Origin: Bradyrhizobium sp. Rc3b | GTDB taxonomy: Bacteria > Pseudomonadota > Alphaproteobacteria > Rhizobiales > Xanthobacteraceae | Direction: 5' to 3' | Length of the DNA stretch: 64,000 bases | NCBI RefSeq assembly: GCF_900114915.1 | Contig: NZ_FOUS01000006.1 | Location: forward strand, 1-64,000 | In this document: in pieces, positions 55,306-64,000 of the stretch | Layout of the letters: every line of letters begins with the position of its first letter | How positions within the stretch are numbered: position 1 is the stretch's first letter | Notes under the pieces: generated by a model | Databases searched by the model: none | What the model saw: only the letters and a program-made list of their open reading frames with translations | What the model was told of the DNA's origin: nothing | Program-made: the position numbers and the translations under genes

Positions 55306-56243
55306 TAGCGGATCCTCGGGTCAACGAGCGTGTAAATGACGTCGATCATCAGATTGACGAGGACGTAGACGAAGCTGAACAGCAGGACGATGCCCTGGAT
55401 GACGGGATAGTCGCGGCGCAGGATGGCATCGATCGTGAGCCGGCCGAGGCCGGGAATCGCGAACACGCTCTCGGTCACCACCGCGCCGCCGATCAGCAGC
55501 GCGATACCGATCCCGATCACGGTCACGATCGGCACCGCCGCGTTCTTCAGCGCGTGGATGAACAGGATGCCGCCCTGCCCCAAGCCCTTGGCCTTGGCGG
55601 TGCGAATATAGTCCTGCTGCAAGACTTCGAGCATGGCGGCGCGGGTGATGCGCGCGACCAGGGCAATGTAGACGCAGCCGAGGGCGATCGCCGGCAGGAT
55701 CAGGTTCTCGAGCCAGGGCCAGAAGCCTTGGTTGAGCGGCGTATAGCCCTGCACCGGCAGCCATTCGAGCTCGAGCGCGAAGATGTAGGCGAGCATGTAG
55801 CCGACCACGAAGACGGGCAGCGAGAAACCGAACACGGCAAAGCCCATGATGACGCGGTCGATCAGGCTGCCGGCCTTCCAGGCCGCCACCACGCCGAGCG
55901 GCACCGCCACCACGATCGTGAGCAGCAGCGTGACGATCATCAGCGACAGCGTCGGTCCGAGGCGCTGCCCGATCATCGCCGAGACCGGCAAATTGGTGAA
56001 GATCGAGGTGCCGAGATCGCCGTGCAGGATACGCCAGACCCAGCTTCCGAACTGGACCAGGAAGGGGCGATCGAGACCGAGGCTCTGGCGGATGCGCTCC
56101 ACATCCTCCGGGCTCGCCTGGTCGCCCGCGATCACCACGGCGGGATCGCCCGGCGCGATGTAGAGCAGGCTGAACACGAACAGCGCGACGATGGCCATGA
56201 CCGGCAGGGTCGCGACGATGCGACGGAGGATGTAGGAGAGCAT
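55302..56243 (-). CDS. Peptide/nickel-type ABC transporter permease (OppB/DppB type)
   Basis: A 313-residue permease starting MLSYILRRIVATLPVMAIVA. It has the GDPAVVIAGDQAS loop, an EAA loop (QQDYIRTAKAKGLG) and [11 protein letters not shown] at the end. It lies 17 bp downstream of the binding protein gene and pairs with the OppC-like subunit. Confidence 0.94.
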   Translation of the reverse strand: MLSYILRRIVATLPVMAIVALFVFSLLYIAPGDPAVVIAGDQASPEDVERIRQSLGLDRPFLVQFGSWVWRILHGDLGTSIFTNLPVSAMIGQRLGPTLSLMIVTLLLTIVVAVPLGVVAAWKAGSLIDRVIMGFAVFGFSLPVFVVGYMLAYIFALELEWLPVQGYTPLNQGFWPWLENLILPAIALGCVYIALVARITRAAMLEVLQQDYIRTAKAKGLGQGGILFIHALKNAAVPIVTVIGIGIALLIGGAVVTESVFAIPGLGRLTIDAILRRDYPVIQGIVLLFSFVYVLVNLMIDVIYTLVDPRIRY

Positions 56244-56260
56244 CTGGCCTCAACGCACGA

Positions 56261-57862
56261 TCATGCAGACTTCGACACGCCCCAGAAGAACGGCAGCGGC
56301 CCCTTGGTGATGCCGGAGACGTTCTTGCGCCAGGCTGTGTAGGTCAGGAAGAAGCCGGTCGGCGCATAGACGACATCCTCGAGCGCGGCCTTGTTGACCC
56401 GCCCGATCGCCGCCTTCTCCTCCTCGAGATTCTTGGCGTCGAACCAGGTCGTGATCTCCTTCTCGGTATTCGGGCTATTGGGCCAGCCGAACCAGGCCTT
56501 CTCGCCATTGGCGCGGATGGCGGTGTAGGCGGCGGGCGTGATGCAGTCGGCGCCGGCATGCCAGCTGTGGAACATGTTCCAGCCACCCTGCCCGGGCGGC
56601 GTCTTCGCCGCGCGGCGCGAGCCGACCGTGCCCCAGTCCGTCGCGACGAAGTCGACATTCATGCCGAGCCGCTTCAGGAGATCCGCGGTGACGTCGCCTT
56701 GCGCCTTGGTGATCGGCTGATCCTGCGCCACGAGGCACGTCACCGGCTGGCCGGAATAACCGCTCTCGGCCAGCAGCTTCTTGGCCGCATCGAGATCGCG
56801 CTTGCCCTTCAGGATCTCGCCACCCAACTCGCTGTAGAGCGGGGTGTCCGGCGTGAAGAAGCCAGGCAGCGATTTCCACAATGCGTTGTCGTCGCCGACG
56901 ATCGCGCGCATGTAGTCTTCCTGGCTCATCGCCATCAGCACCGCGCGCCGCGCCCGCACGTCGTTGAACGGCGCGAACAGATGGTTCATGCGGAACGAGC
57001 CGATATTGCCGAGGGGATCGCCGATATCGACGCTGATGTTCTTGTTCTTCTTCAGCACGGGCACGAGATCGGCGATCGGGTTCTCCCACCAGTCGACCTC
57101 GCCGTTCTGCAGGGCGGCGGCCGCGGTGGCCGGATCCGGCATCACGATCCATTCGATGCGATCGAGCTGCATCTGCTTGCCGCCTGCGAGCCACGACGGC
57201 TTCTCCTGGCGCGGCACGTAGTCGGTGAACTTCTCGAACACGGCCTTGGCGCCTGGCACCCATTCGCCCTTGGCGAACTTCATCGGCCCGGAGCCGACAT
57301 ACTCGGTGATCTGCTTGAACGGATCCGTCTTGGCAATGCGCTCGGGCATGACGAAGGAGCACGGCGCGTTGTTCTTGGCGAGCGCGTAGAGCATTTTCGG
57401 GAAGGGCTGCTTCAAGACCCATTTGAAGGTGCGGTCGTCGACGACGGTCAATTCCTGCTGGTTGGCGAGGATCATCAGCCCCATCGGATCGCGCGCAGCC
57501 CAGCGCGACAGGCTCGCGACGACATCCTTGCTCAGCACCGGCTCGCCGTCGTGGAACTTGAGACCGGGGCGCAGCTTGAACGTCCAGATCTTGCCGTCGT
57601 CCGAAGTCTCCTCGGACTCGACCATCTGCCGCTGCGGCTGCAGCTGCGCGTCGATGCCGTAAAGCGTGTCCCAGACCAGCGCGGCGGCATTGCGCACGAC
57701 ATATTGCGTGCCCCAGATCGGATCGAAATTGGCGAGATTGGCTTGCGGCACGAAGCGGAGGGTGCGGGCTGATGCGCCTTGCGCGATCGCGGGGGCCGAG
57801 AGGCCCGTCAATGCCAGACCGCCCGCGCCAGCCAGTCCCTTCAATACGGTCCTGCGATCCAT
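56261..57862 (-). CDS. Peptide/nickel-type ABC transporter substrate-binding protein, Tat-exported
   Basis: A 533-residue SBP_bac_5 protein. The twin-arginine signal (DRRTVLKGLAGAGGLALTG, cleavage after APAIAQ) suggests folded export. The mature body shows FVPQANLANFDPIW and FKLRPGLKFHDGEPV, typical of this class, which binds dipeptides, oligopeptides, nickel chelates, opines or glutathione. It is the first gene of a complete five-gene importer read leftward. Confidence 0.94.
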   Translation of the reverse strand: MDRRTVLKGLAGAGGLALTGLSAPAIAQGASARTLRFVPQANLANFDPIWGTQYVVRNAAALVWDTLYGIDAQLQPQRQMVESEETSDDGKIWTFKLRPGLKFHDGEPVLSKDVVASLSRWAARDPMGLMILANQQELTVVDDRTFKWVLKQPFPKMLYALAKNNAPCSFVMPERIAKTDPFKQITEYVGSGPMKFAKGEWVPGAKAVFEKFTDYVPRQEKPSWLAGGKQMQLDRIEWIVMPDPATAAAALQNGEVDWWENPIADLVPVLKKNKNISVDIGDPLGNIGSFRMNHLFAPFNDVRARRAVLMAMSQEDYMRAIVGDDNALWKSLPGFFTPDTPLYSELGGEILKGKRDLDAAKKLLAESGYSGQPVTCLVAQDQPITKAQGDVTADLLKRLGMNVDFVATDWGTVGSRRAAKTPPGQGGWNMFHSWHAGADCITPAAYTAIRANGEKAWFGWPNSPNTEKEITTWFDAKNLEEEKAAIGRVNKAALEDVVYAPTGFFLTYTAWRKNVSGITKGPLPFFWGVSKSA

Positions 57863-58003
57863 GAAGTCCTCCCGTTAATGCCGTGATGCCGGCCATCGTT
57901 GGCCAAGAGCAGGTGAAACCAGAACCCGTTGGCGTGCAAATGGTATGCCACTAACCGGACCTTCGCCAGCGGGATCTCAATGTCTTTTGGGCCGGCCCAG
58001 GCC

Positions 58004-59674
58004 TCACAGAGCTGCCGCCAGCATCTCGCCGGTCTCGATATGCGGGATGGCCTCGACCAGCTTGCGCGTGTAGTCCGTCTTCGGATTGTCGAACAGCGCC
58101 CGGCTCTCGCCCTGCTCGACGATTCCGCCATTGCGCAGCACGATGGTGCGGTCGCAAAGCATGCGCACCACGTTGAGATCGTGGCTGACGAACAGCAGCG
58201 CGATGTCGTTCTCGCGCCTGAGGCGGTCGAGCAGTTGCAGCACAACCGCCTGCACCGAGACGTCGAGCGCGGCCGTCGGCTCGTCCAGCACCAGCAGCCG
58301 CGGCCGGCAGGCGATGGCGCGGGCGATGCCGACGCGGGCCTTCTGGCCGCCGGAGAGCTGGTGCGGAAAGCGCGGCAACAGATCCAGCGGCAGCCCGACC
58401 CGCTCCGCACATTCTTCCACCCGTTCGCGCAGCGCCTCACCCGCCCGCATGCCGCCAAGCCGCATCAGGGGGTGGGCGATACAATCGAAGGCCGTAAAGC
58501 GCGGGTTGAGGCTCTCGTTCGGATCCTGGAACACCATCTGAATGTCTTTGCGCAAGGGCGAGCGGTGAAAGTCGCGCGAGGCCACGTGGCCGATCGAATG
58601 CCCGTCGAACACGATGTCGCCTTCGCTCGGGTCGATCAGGCGGCAGATCATCCGCGACGTCGTGCTCTTGCCGGACCCGGACTCGCCGACGAGACCGACG
58701 CTCTCGCCACCGGCCATCGTCATCGAGAAGTCGGCCACCGCAGCAGAGCCCTGGTCGAAACGCTTTGCCAGTTTTCGCACCTCCAGAAGCGGCGGCGTGC
58801 CGTGCGCGAGCTCCGCTCGGGGCTTGCCGACGACAGTCGCGTAGCGCTCCCGCTCCTCTTCCGTCACGAGATCTTCGATACGGGACGTCGCGGTCGGCGA
58901 TGCCGCGACCAGGCGCCTCGTATAGGCGTGCTGTGGCGCGCTGAAGAGTGTCCTGGGACTCGCCTCCTCGACGATGCGGCCACGTTCCATCACGGCAATA
59001 CGGCGGCAATAGCGCGCCGCGAGCCCGAGATCGTGCGTGATCAGGATCGTGGCCATGCCGCGCGCGGCGGCGATGTCCGCCAGGAGATCCATCACCACTT
59101 TTTGCGTGGTGACGTCGAGGCCGGTGGTCGGCTCGTCCGCGATCAGCAGCGCGGGATTGCAGGAGATCGCGATCGCGATCATGACGCGCTGGCACATGCC
59201 GCCGGAGAGCTCATGCGGATAGGCGTTCATCCGCGCCTCGGGCTCACGGATCTGAACGGCGCGCAGCAGGTCCAGCGCCTCGCCCCGCGCGGCCTCTTTC
59301 GAGATGCGCTTATGGGTGAGGATTGCGTCCGCGATCTGCAGGCCGATGGCCCGGATCGGATTGAGCGCCGCCCGCGGGTTCTGGAAGATCATCGACATCG
59401 CGGCGCCCTGGAGCTGACGAAGGTCGTCGCCCCTGAGTTTTGTCACGTCCTGCCCGCGAAACAGGATCTTGCCGCCGGTAACGCGGCCGGCCGCGTCGAG
59501 CAGCCGCGTCGTGGCAAAGCCGGTCACCGACTTGCCCGAGCCACTCTCGCCGACGAGGCCGAGCATCTCGCCCTTCTCGACGGTGAGCGTCACGCCGCGC
59601 ACGGCCTCGACCATGCCGCGTCGCGTCGAGAACGCGACGTGGAGGTCGTCAATGTTGAGCAGCGCCTCGCTCAT
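58004..59674 (-). CDS. Fused peptide-type ABC transporter ATPase (DppD-DppF fusion)
   Basis: A 556-residue protein carrying two complete ABC domains. The first has [24 protein letters not shown] and [12 protein letters not shown]. The second has GESGSGKST, LSGGQKARVGIARAI and LLVLDEPTAALD. Together they replace the separate D and F ATPases, as in E. coli YejF. The first signature has Cys (GGMCQR) where Arg is usual. The ATG at 59674 overlaps the permease stop by four bases. A longer open frame upstream belongs to the antisense-phase shadow. Confidence 0.94.
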   Translation of the reverse strand: MSEALLNIDDLHVAFSTRRGMVEAVRGVTLTVEKGEMLGLVGESGSGKSVTGFATTRLLDAAGRVTGGKILFRGQDVTKLRGDDLRQLQGAAMSMIFQNPRAALNPIRAIGLQIADAILTHKRISKEAARGEALDLLRAVQIREPEARMNAYPHELSGGMCQRVMIAIAISCNPALLIADEPTTGLDVTTQKVVMDLLADIAAARGMATILITHDLGLAARYCRRIAVMERGRIVEEASPRTLFSAPQHAYTRRLVAASPTATSRIEDLVTEEERERYATVVGKPRAELAHGTPPLLEVRKLAKRFDQGSAAVADFSMTMAGGESVGLVGESGSGKSTTSRMICRLIDPSEGDIVFDGHSIGHVASRDFHRSPLRKDIQMVFQDPNESLNPRFTAFDCIAHPLMRLGGMRAGEALRERVEECAERVGLPLDLLPRFPHQLSGGQKARVGIARAIACRPRLLVLDEPTAALDVSVQAVVLQLLDRLRRENDIALLFVSHDLNVVRMLCDRTIVLRNGGIVEQGESRALFDNPKTDYTRKLVEAIPHIETGEMLAAAL

Positions 59675-60519
59675 GTGCGCATGCGGGGGTCGAGAATGTC
59701 CCGCATCCCGTCCCCGAGGAGATTGAAGCACAGCACGGCCATCATCAGCGCCAGCCCCGGAAATGCGACCAGCCACCACCGCCCGGTCGAGATGAAGCGC
59801 GCGCCTTCCGCTACCATGATGCCCCATTCCGGCGTCGGCGGCTTGACGCCCAGACCGATGAAGGACAGGCCCGCGGCGTTGAGAATGGCCCAGCCGAGGT
59901 TGAGCGAGATCTGCACCGCCATCGCCGGCAGGATGTTCGGCAGCAGGAAGCGCAGCACCACCGAGAAATGGCTCTCGCCGCAGGCCCGCGCCGCCTCGAC
60001 CCAACCGACATTCCGGCGGACATTGACCTCGGCCCGCGCGAAGCGGATGTAGAAGGGAAGATTGATGATCGCGGTTGCGATCACGATGTTCTCGATCCGG
60101 TTGCCGAGGGCTGCGACCATGGCCATCGCCAGCACGAACAGCGGAAAGGCCATCATCACGTCGACGAAACGGCCGACCCCGCGGTCGAGCCGGCCGCCGG
60201 CATAGCCACAGAAGGAGCCGACCACCGCACCGATCGCGAAGGAGATGCCGACGGCCGAGACCGCAATGGCGAGATCAAGACGCGCGGCGATGATGAGACG
60301 GCTGAACACGTCGCGTCCGAGTTGGTCGGTGCCGGCGATGTGCGCCGCGCTCGGCGGCAGCAACGCCTCCGAGACGTTGGAGGCTACGGGATCGTAAGGC
60401 ACGATCCACGGTCCGAAGATCGCAACCAGCACGAACAGGAGTACACCGGTGGCGGCAACGGCGGTGAGCGGGTTGCCGCGCAGGATCCAGACCGAATGGC
60501 GGAGGGTTGCGCTGGTCAT
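59671..60519 (-). CDS. Peptide-type ABC transporter permease (DppC type)
   Basis: A 282-residue permease with AGTDQLGRDVFSRLIIAARLDL and an EAA-type loop (NVGWVEAARACGESHFSVVLRFLLPN). It ends GDGMRDILDPRMRT. It is coupled by four-base overlaps to the DppB-like gene before it and the fused ATPase after it. Confidence 0.94.
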   Translation of the reverse strand: MTSATLRHSVWILRGNPLTAVAATGVLLFVLVAIFGPWIVPYDPVASNVSEALLPPSAAHIAGTDQLGRDVFSRLIIAARLDLAIAVSAVGISFAIGAVVGSFCGYAGGRLDRGVGRFVDVMMAFPLFVLAMAMVAALGNRIENIVIATAIINLPFYIRFARAEVNVRRNVGWVEAARACGESHFSVVLRFLLPNILPAMAVQISLNLGWAILNAAGLSFIGLGVKPPTPEWGIMVAEGARFISTGRWWLVAFPGLALMMAVLCFNLLGDGMRDILDPRMRT

Positions 60520-61550
60520 CCGATCGAGACCCTGGGATCGGCGATGCCGTAGCAGATGTCCACGACCAGATTAACCAGCACGAACAGGCTGGCCATCAGC
60601 AGCACAAAGCCCTGCACCGGCGCATAGTCGGAGGATAGCAGCGCATCGAGCGCGTAGGAGGCAACGCCCGGCCAGGAGAACACCTTCTCCACCAGCACAT
60701 TGGCGCCCAGCATGGTCGAGAACACGATGCCGGCGATGGTGATGACGGGCAGGATCGCATTGCGCAGCGCGTAGGTCACGACCACCTTGCGCCAGGACAA
60801 CCCGACCGAGCGCGCGGTGCGCACGAAGTCGCTGCCGAGCGAGACCAGCATCGAGGCACGCGTGATCCGCGCCAGCGGCGCGATCACGAACAGCGCCATG
60901 CTCACCGCCGGCAGGATCAATTGCTTGCAGGCCGCCCACCATCCCTCGAAATCACCGGCGAGCAGGAAGTCGATCGAGAGAAACCCGGTGTGCTGCGGCG
61001 GCAGCGACGTGAAGACGTCGATCCGCCCTGTCGGATCGGGTGCAAGGCCGAGCAGATAGTAGAAGACGTAGATCAGCAGCAGGCCCGACACGAAGGTCGG
61101 CACGCAGACGCCGAGCGCGCAGAACAGCCGGACGCCGTGATCGACGACCGAGCCCGGCTTCAAGGCCGCGACCACGCCGAGCGGCACCGCGGCGATCAGC
61201 GCGATCAGGAGCGCGGTGAAGGTGAGCTCGAGCGAGGCCGGCAGCCGCTCGCGCAGATCCTTCAGCACCGGCTGCCCGGTCATCATGGAGCGGCCGAGAT
61301 TGCCGCGGCCGATGTCGGAGAGGTAGAACACGAGCTGCTCCGGCACCGATTTGTCGAGCCCCATCTGCTTGCGGATCTGCTCGATCTCCTCCTTGCCGGC
61401 ATTGGGCCCGGAGGCGAAGAACACCGCGGGGTCGCCGGGCAGGACGCGCATCAGGAGGAAAGTGAAGACCAGCACACCGAACAGCGCCGGCAGCGACGAC
61501 AGCAGCCGCCTGCCCGCCCGCACCATCGTTGCGCCAAGACCGGTCCTCAC
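60516..61550 (-). CDS. Peptide-type ABC transporter permease (DppB type)
   Basis: A 344-residue permease with the LLMRVLPGDPAVFFASG start region, an EAA loop (GSDFVRTARSVGLSWRKV) and GIADPRVSIG at the end. I use GTG at 61550, which has AAGGAG nine bases upstream. An ATG eight codons later (61526) is possible. It lies 28 bp downstream of the binding protein gene. Confidence 0.92.
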   Translation of the reverse strand: MRTGLGATMVRAGRRLLSSLPALFGVLVFTFLLMRVLPGDPAVFFASGPNAGKEEIEQIRKQMGLDKSVPEQLVFYLSDIGRGNLGRSMMTGQPVLKDLRERLPASLELTFTALLIALIAAVPLGVVAALKPGSVVDHGVRLFCALGVCVPTFVSGLLLIYVFYYLLGLAPDPTGRIDVFTSLPPQHTGFLSIDFLLAGDFEGWWAACKQLILPAVSMALFVIAPLARITRASMLVSLGSDFVRTARSVGLSWRKVVVTYALRNAILPVITIAGIVFSTMLGANVLVEKVFSWPGVASYALDALLSSDYAPVQGFVLLMASLFVLVNLVVDICYGIADPRVSIG

Positions 61551-61578
61551 CTTCTAGAGCTCCTTTGGACTGACGCTA

Positions 61579-63198
61579 TCACTTGCGGCTGACATCGCGA
61601 TAGTCGACCTGGCGGTGGAACTCGTAGGTGTAGCCCTCGATCGAGGACGCCATCACCGCATCCTGGTTCGGCTGCCACAGCATGATTTGCGGCATCAAAT
61701 CGAAATGCATCGCGTTGAGCTTGCGGCCCGCTTCCTCATACTTCGCCTTATCCGGCTCGAAGCGGGCTTCCTGCGCGATCGCGGCAAGGTCCGGGTTGTT
61801 GATCGAGCTGTAGTTCCAGCGCTGATTGCCGGTGTAGAAGTTGCGGTAGAAGTAGTCCGTGGACGGCAGCCACGCGACGATGCCTTCGGTGTAAAAGGGC
61901 AGCTTCTTCTCGTTGATCTGCGTCGACATCTGCGCGTCCGGCAGCTTCTGGATGTCGACCTTGATCCCGATCTTGCCGAGCGACTCCTTGACCAGCGCCG
62001 CCATCGGCTCGGCGGTCGAGGCCTGGCCTACATTGAAGCTGAAGGTGGTCGAGAAGCCCTCGGGGAGCCCTGCGGCCTTGAGATATTCCCTGGCCTTGTC
62101 GAGGTCGATCTTGACGGGCTGCTGGAACGGATAGATGCCGTTCAGCGGCTTGCCGTCCGGCCAGCTCGCACCGAACAGCGGCGCGCCGCGGCCGAACAGA
62201 GCGGCCTTGAACATGTCGTCATAGGGCAGCGCAAAGGCGACGGCGCGGCGGACATTGACGTTATCGAAGGGCGGGATCTGGTTGTTCATCGAGACGAAGG
62301 TGATCGAATTGTATTGCGGGGTCGAGATCACCTTCAGCTTGCCCTTGGCCTCCAGCGACTGCACGTCGCTGGCCTGGAGATCGACCACGAGATCGGCATC
62401 GCCGCGCTCGACCAGATTGGCGCGGGTCGCCGGCTCCGGCACCGACTGGATGATCACGCGCTTGAAGAACGCCGGCTTATCGGGCGAACCGCGATTCCAG
62501 GCCTCGTTGCGCTTGACGATCACCTGCTCGCCCGGCTTGAACGTCTCGATCACATAGGCGCCGCTGCCGGCAGTGTGCTCCTTCAGCCAGGCGGTGGCCC
62601 AGGGATCATCCGCGGTCGCATGCTCCTTCGCCACCTTCGAATTGATGATCATGGGATAGACGGTGGCGAGGTTCGGCAGCGCGAGCTTGTCGGGCTTCGG
62701 CAACGTTACCTCGATCGTGAGAGGATCGATCACCTTGAACTGATCGGCCGACGTCAGGGAGCCCGTGAGCAGCTGCGCCTTGCCGAGGATCGGCGCGGTG
62801 ACGCAGCGATCGAGCGACCATTTCACGTCCTCGGCCGTGACCGGCGAGCCGTCCTGGAATTTTGCGTCCTTGCGCAGGCGGAAGGTCAGCTTCAGACCAT
62901 CGGGACTGACGTCGTAGGATTCGGCGAGCTCGCCGGTGATCTTGTCGAGATCGAACACCCATTTGCCATTGAGCTGCTTGCGGCCGAACGCCACCAGCCG
63001 GTCATAGGTGCTCATGCTCAGCGCGAACGATTCCCGCGTCGAGCCGGGGATGTTGGGATCGAGCGTGTTGACGGATGCGCCGGTGACATAGCGCAGCGTC
63101 TCCGCCCGGGTTTGCGCCTGCGAAGGCGCGGTGGCGACGAGCAACAGCGCAGCGGCGGCGAGCACGGAGGACGCCGGCCTGAAAGACACAAAACGCAT
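61579..63198 (-). CDS. Peptide-type ABC transporter substrate-binding protein
   Basis: A 539-residue SBP_bac_5 protein with a Sec signal (SSVLAAAALLLVATAPSQAQ) and the body pattern LRYVTGASVNTLDPNIPG, LTFRLRKDAKFQDGSPVTAEDVKWSLDR. The ATG at 63198 has GGGGAA six bases upstream, and the 34 extra codons of the open frame before it are not signal-like. It heads the second importer. Its sequence differs clearly from the first binding protein, so the two systems probably take different substrates. Confidence 0.93.
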   Translation of the reverse strand: MRFVSFRPASSVLAAAALLLVATAPSQAQTRAETLRYVTGASVNTLDPNIPGSTRESFALSMSTYDRLVAFGRKQLNGKWVFDLDKITGELAESYDVSPDGLKLTFRLRKDAKFQDGSPVTAEDVKWSLDRCVTAPILGKAQLLTGSLTSADQFKVIDPLTIEVTLPKPDKLALPNLATVYPMIINSKVAKEHATADDPWATAWLKEHTAGSGAYVIETFKPGEQVIVKRNEAWNRGSPDKPAFFKRVIIQSVPEPATRANLVERGDADLVVDLQASDVQSLEAKGKLKVISTPQYNSITFVSMNNQIPPFDNVNVRRAVAFALPYDDMFKAALFGRGAPLFGASWPDGKPLNGIYPFQQPVKIDLDKAREYLKAAGLPEGFSTTFSFNVGQASTAEPMAALVKESLGKIGIKVDIQKLPDAQMSTQINEKKLPFYTEGIVAWLPSTDYFYRNFYTGNQRWNYSSINNPDLAAIAQEARFEPDKAKYEEAGRKLNAMHFDLMPQIMLWQPNQDAVMASSIEGYTYEFHRQVDYRDVSRK

Positions 63199-63306
63199 TG
63201 GTTTTTCCCCGAATTTCGAACAAGAATGCCAGCAAGGCAGGTTAAGAAAGAAGCAAGTTGCGCGCCAGTCTCGCAGAGGCGCATCGTCGCGGCGGCGCAT
63301 GGATAA

Positions 63307-64000
63307 TCATCGCGCTTCTCCTATCTTTCCCGCCCTCCGCGTGACCACGGCCTGCGGCACGTCGTAGGCGCTGAGCGAGGCCCAGTGCCGCGCAACATCG
63401 GCGCGGAATAGGCCACGCGTCAGGCCGTGGACCAGCTTCGGCACGGCCGTCGTCATCGCGTTGATTGATGACCCCGACGGGCCGAAACTCATGGTCGAGG
63501 CGATGGCGAACAGATGGATGTCGGAGATCCAGGGCGTCTCGCCCGGCACGCGCTCGGTGAAGGCGTAATCGTCGGCGAGATAGGGGAAGCGGCCGAGCCG
63601 CGCGTTGCGCTCGTTGTCCGGCGGCTGATAACGGTCGGCCCAGGTCGCGATATTGCCAGAAAATCGACTGAGCTCGCCGCGCGCGGCAAAGTTCATATCG
63701 ATACCGGTGCCGCAGATGACGAAGTCCGCCGCGATGGCGCCAAGCGGCGTGTGCAATTCAATACCTTTTCCGGTCGCGCACGCGGCCTCGAGCGGCGCAC
63801 CCTCATGCAATGTGAAATTGGCGTGGCGCGCGCAGCGGTCGTAGGTCGCTTGCGGAAATCCTTCCCGCATTTCCAGGATGGCGCGCATGAAGCGCCAACG
63901 CCAGGCATCGTCGAGATCGCTGAGGTGGCGCAGGAAGCCGCGGAAGGTCAGCCAGCGATAGGGCTGGATCACCTGGATCTGCTCGCGCCGACAGAGCAGG
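63307..64000 (-). CDS. Flavin-containing monooxygenase-like oxidoreductase (partial, 3' end)
   Basis: The C-terminal part (about 230 residues) of an FAD/NAD(P)-binding oxidoreductase. The frame remains open to the window edge, so the start lies outside. The segment DFVICGTGIDMNF corresponds to the ATGxD-type motif late in flavin-containing monooxygenases, and GPSGSSINAMTTAVPKLVHGL is a conserved late segment in this group. It lies 108 bp upstream of the peptide-type importer on the same strand, and may oxidise the compound that importer delivers. The N-terminal FAD motif cannot be checked. Confidence 0.85.
   Translation of the reverse strand, partial: LLCRREQIQVIQPYRWLTFRGFLRHLSDLDDAWRWRFMRAILEMREGFPQATYDRCARHANFTLHEGAPLEAACATGKGIELHTPLGAIAADFVICGTGIDMNFAARGELSRFSGNIATWADRYQPPDNERNARLGRFPYLADDYAFTERVPGETPWISDIHLFAIASTMSFGPSGSSINAMTTAVPKLVHGLTRGLFRADVARHWASLSAYDVPQAVVTRRAGKIGEAR

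Noticed and set aside
57929..60052. A plus-strand frame open for about 700 codons antisense to the fused ATPase and its permease
   Set aside because: Same high-GC shadow effect. The residue composition is rich in H, R, D and A with no recognisable domain, while the minus strand has intact ABC motifs.

Overview
The window is 64 kb of GC-rich chromosomal DNA with dense operons and no tRNA, rRNA, CRISPR array, insertion sequence or phage gene that I can see. The protein families point to an alphaproteobacterium of the Bradyrhizobium/Rhodopseudomonas type: a DUF3422 protein, a NixA/HoxN nickel permease, Bug-type receptors, many sugar and peptide ABC importers, and a REP-like palindrome beginning CCCGGATG. 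That placement is inference from gene content. No taxonomic marker gene is present.

Region by region. (1) 0.25-7.6 kb, minus strand: a DUF3422 membrane protein, a TonB-dependent receptor whose start overlaps the end of a nickel/cobalt permease, and a TonB-dependent siderophore receptor. A perfect NikR-type operator (GTATGA-N16-TCATAC) lies just upstream of the permease, so permease and receptor look like a nickel-controlled uptake unit. (2) 7.6-8.2 kb holds no convincing gene. (3) 8.2-21.1 kb is a catabolic regulon. A nine-gene minus-strand operon encodes a crotonase, an ADP-forming-type acyl-CoA synthetase, a Liv-type binding protein, a pair of acyl-CoA dehydrogenases, an SDR, a two-domain carboxymuconolactone decarboxylase-like protein, TctB and TctA. 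Next to it are a divergent TctC receptor, a TetR regulator and an SMP-30 lactonase-like gene. Three near-identical palindromes (core GACCGATCGGTC) sit in the two divergent promoter regions and tie these genes to the TetR protein.

(4) 21.1-25.3 kb: a LysR regulator divergent from a two-component flavin monooxygenase (LLM oxygenase and flavin reductase) with a 99-residue unknown protein, then an orphan Bug receptor. (5) 25.7-32.9 kb: a glycan or glycolipid locus with a FemAB/CelD-like acyltransferase, an FAD oxidoreductase, a flippase, a GT4 glycosyltransferase and a protein resembling glucosamine inositolphosphorylceramide transferase. (6) 32.8-35.1 kb: an aromatic-ring FAD monooxygenase and its MarR regulator, with a palindrome between them. 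(7) 35.2-41.3 kb, minus strand: a LysR regulator, an FGGY sugar kinase and a ribose/xylose-type ABC importer.

(8) 41.4-52.3 kb, plus strand: a hydroxyquinol lower pathway (hydroxyquinol 1,2-dioxygenase and maleylacetate reductase) combined with an amidohydrolase, a 3-hydroxyisobutyrate dehydrogenase-like enzyme, a GlcD-like flavoprotein, small Dabb and YciI proteins and a complete sugar-type ABC importer. A bidirectional terminator closes this operon. (9) 52.4-64 kb, minus strand: two back-to-back peptide/nickel-class ABC importers, the second with fused ATPases, and a flavin monooxygenase-like gene cut by the window edge.

The best candidates for undescribed biology are the TetR-controlled acyl-CoA pathway (region 3), the hydroxyquinol pathway fed by a sugar-type importer (region 8) and the GINT-like glycan locus (region 5). 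The clearest single regulatory signal is the NikR operator.
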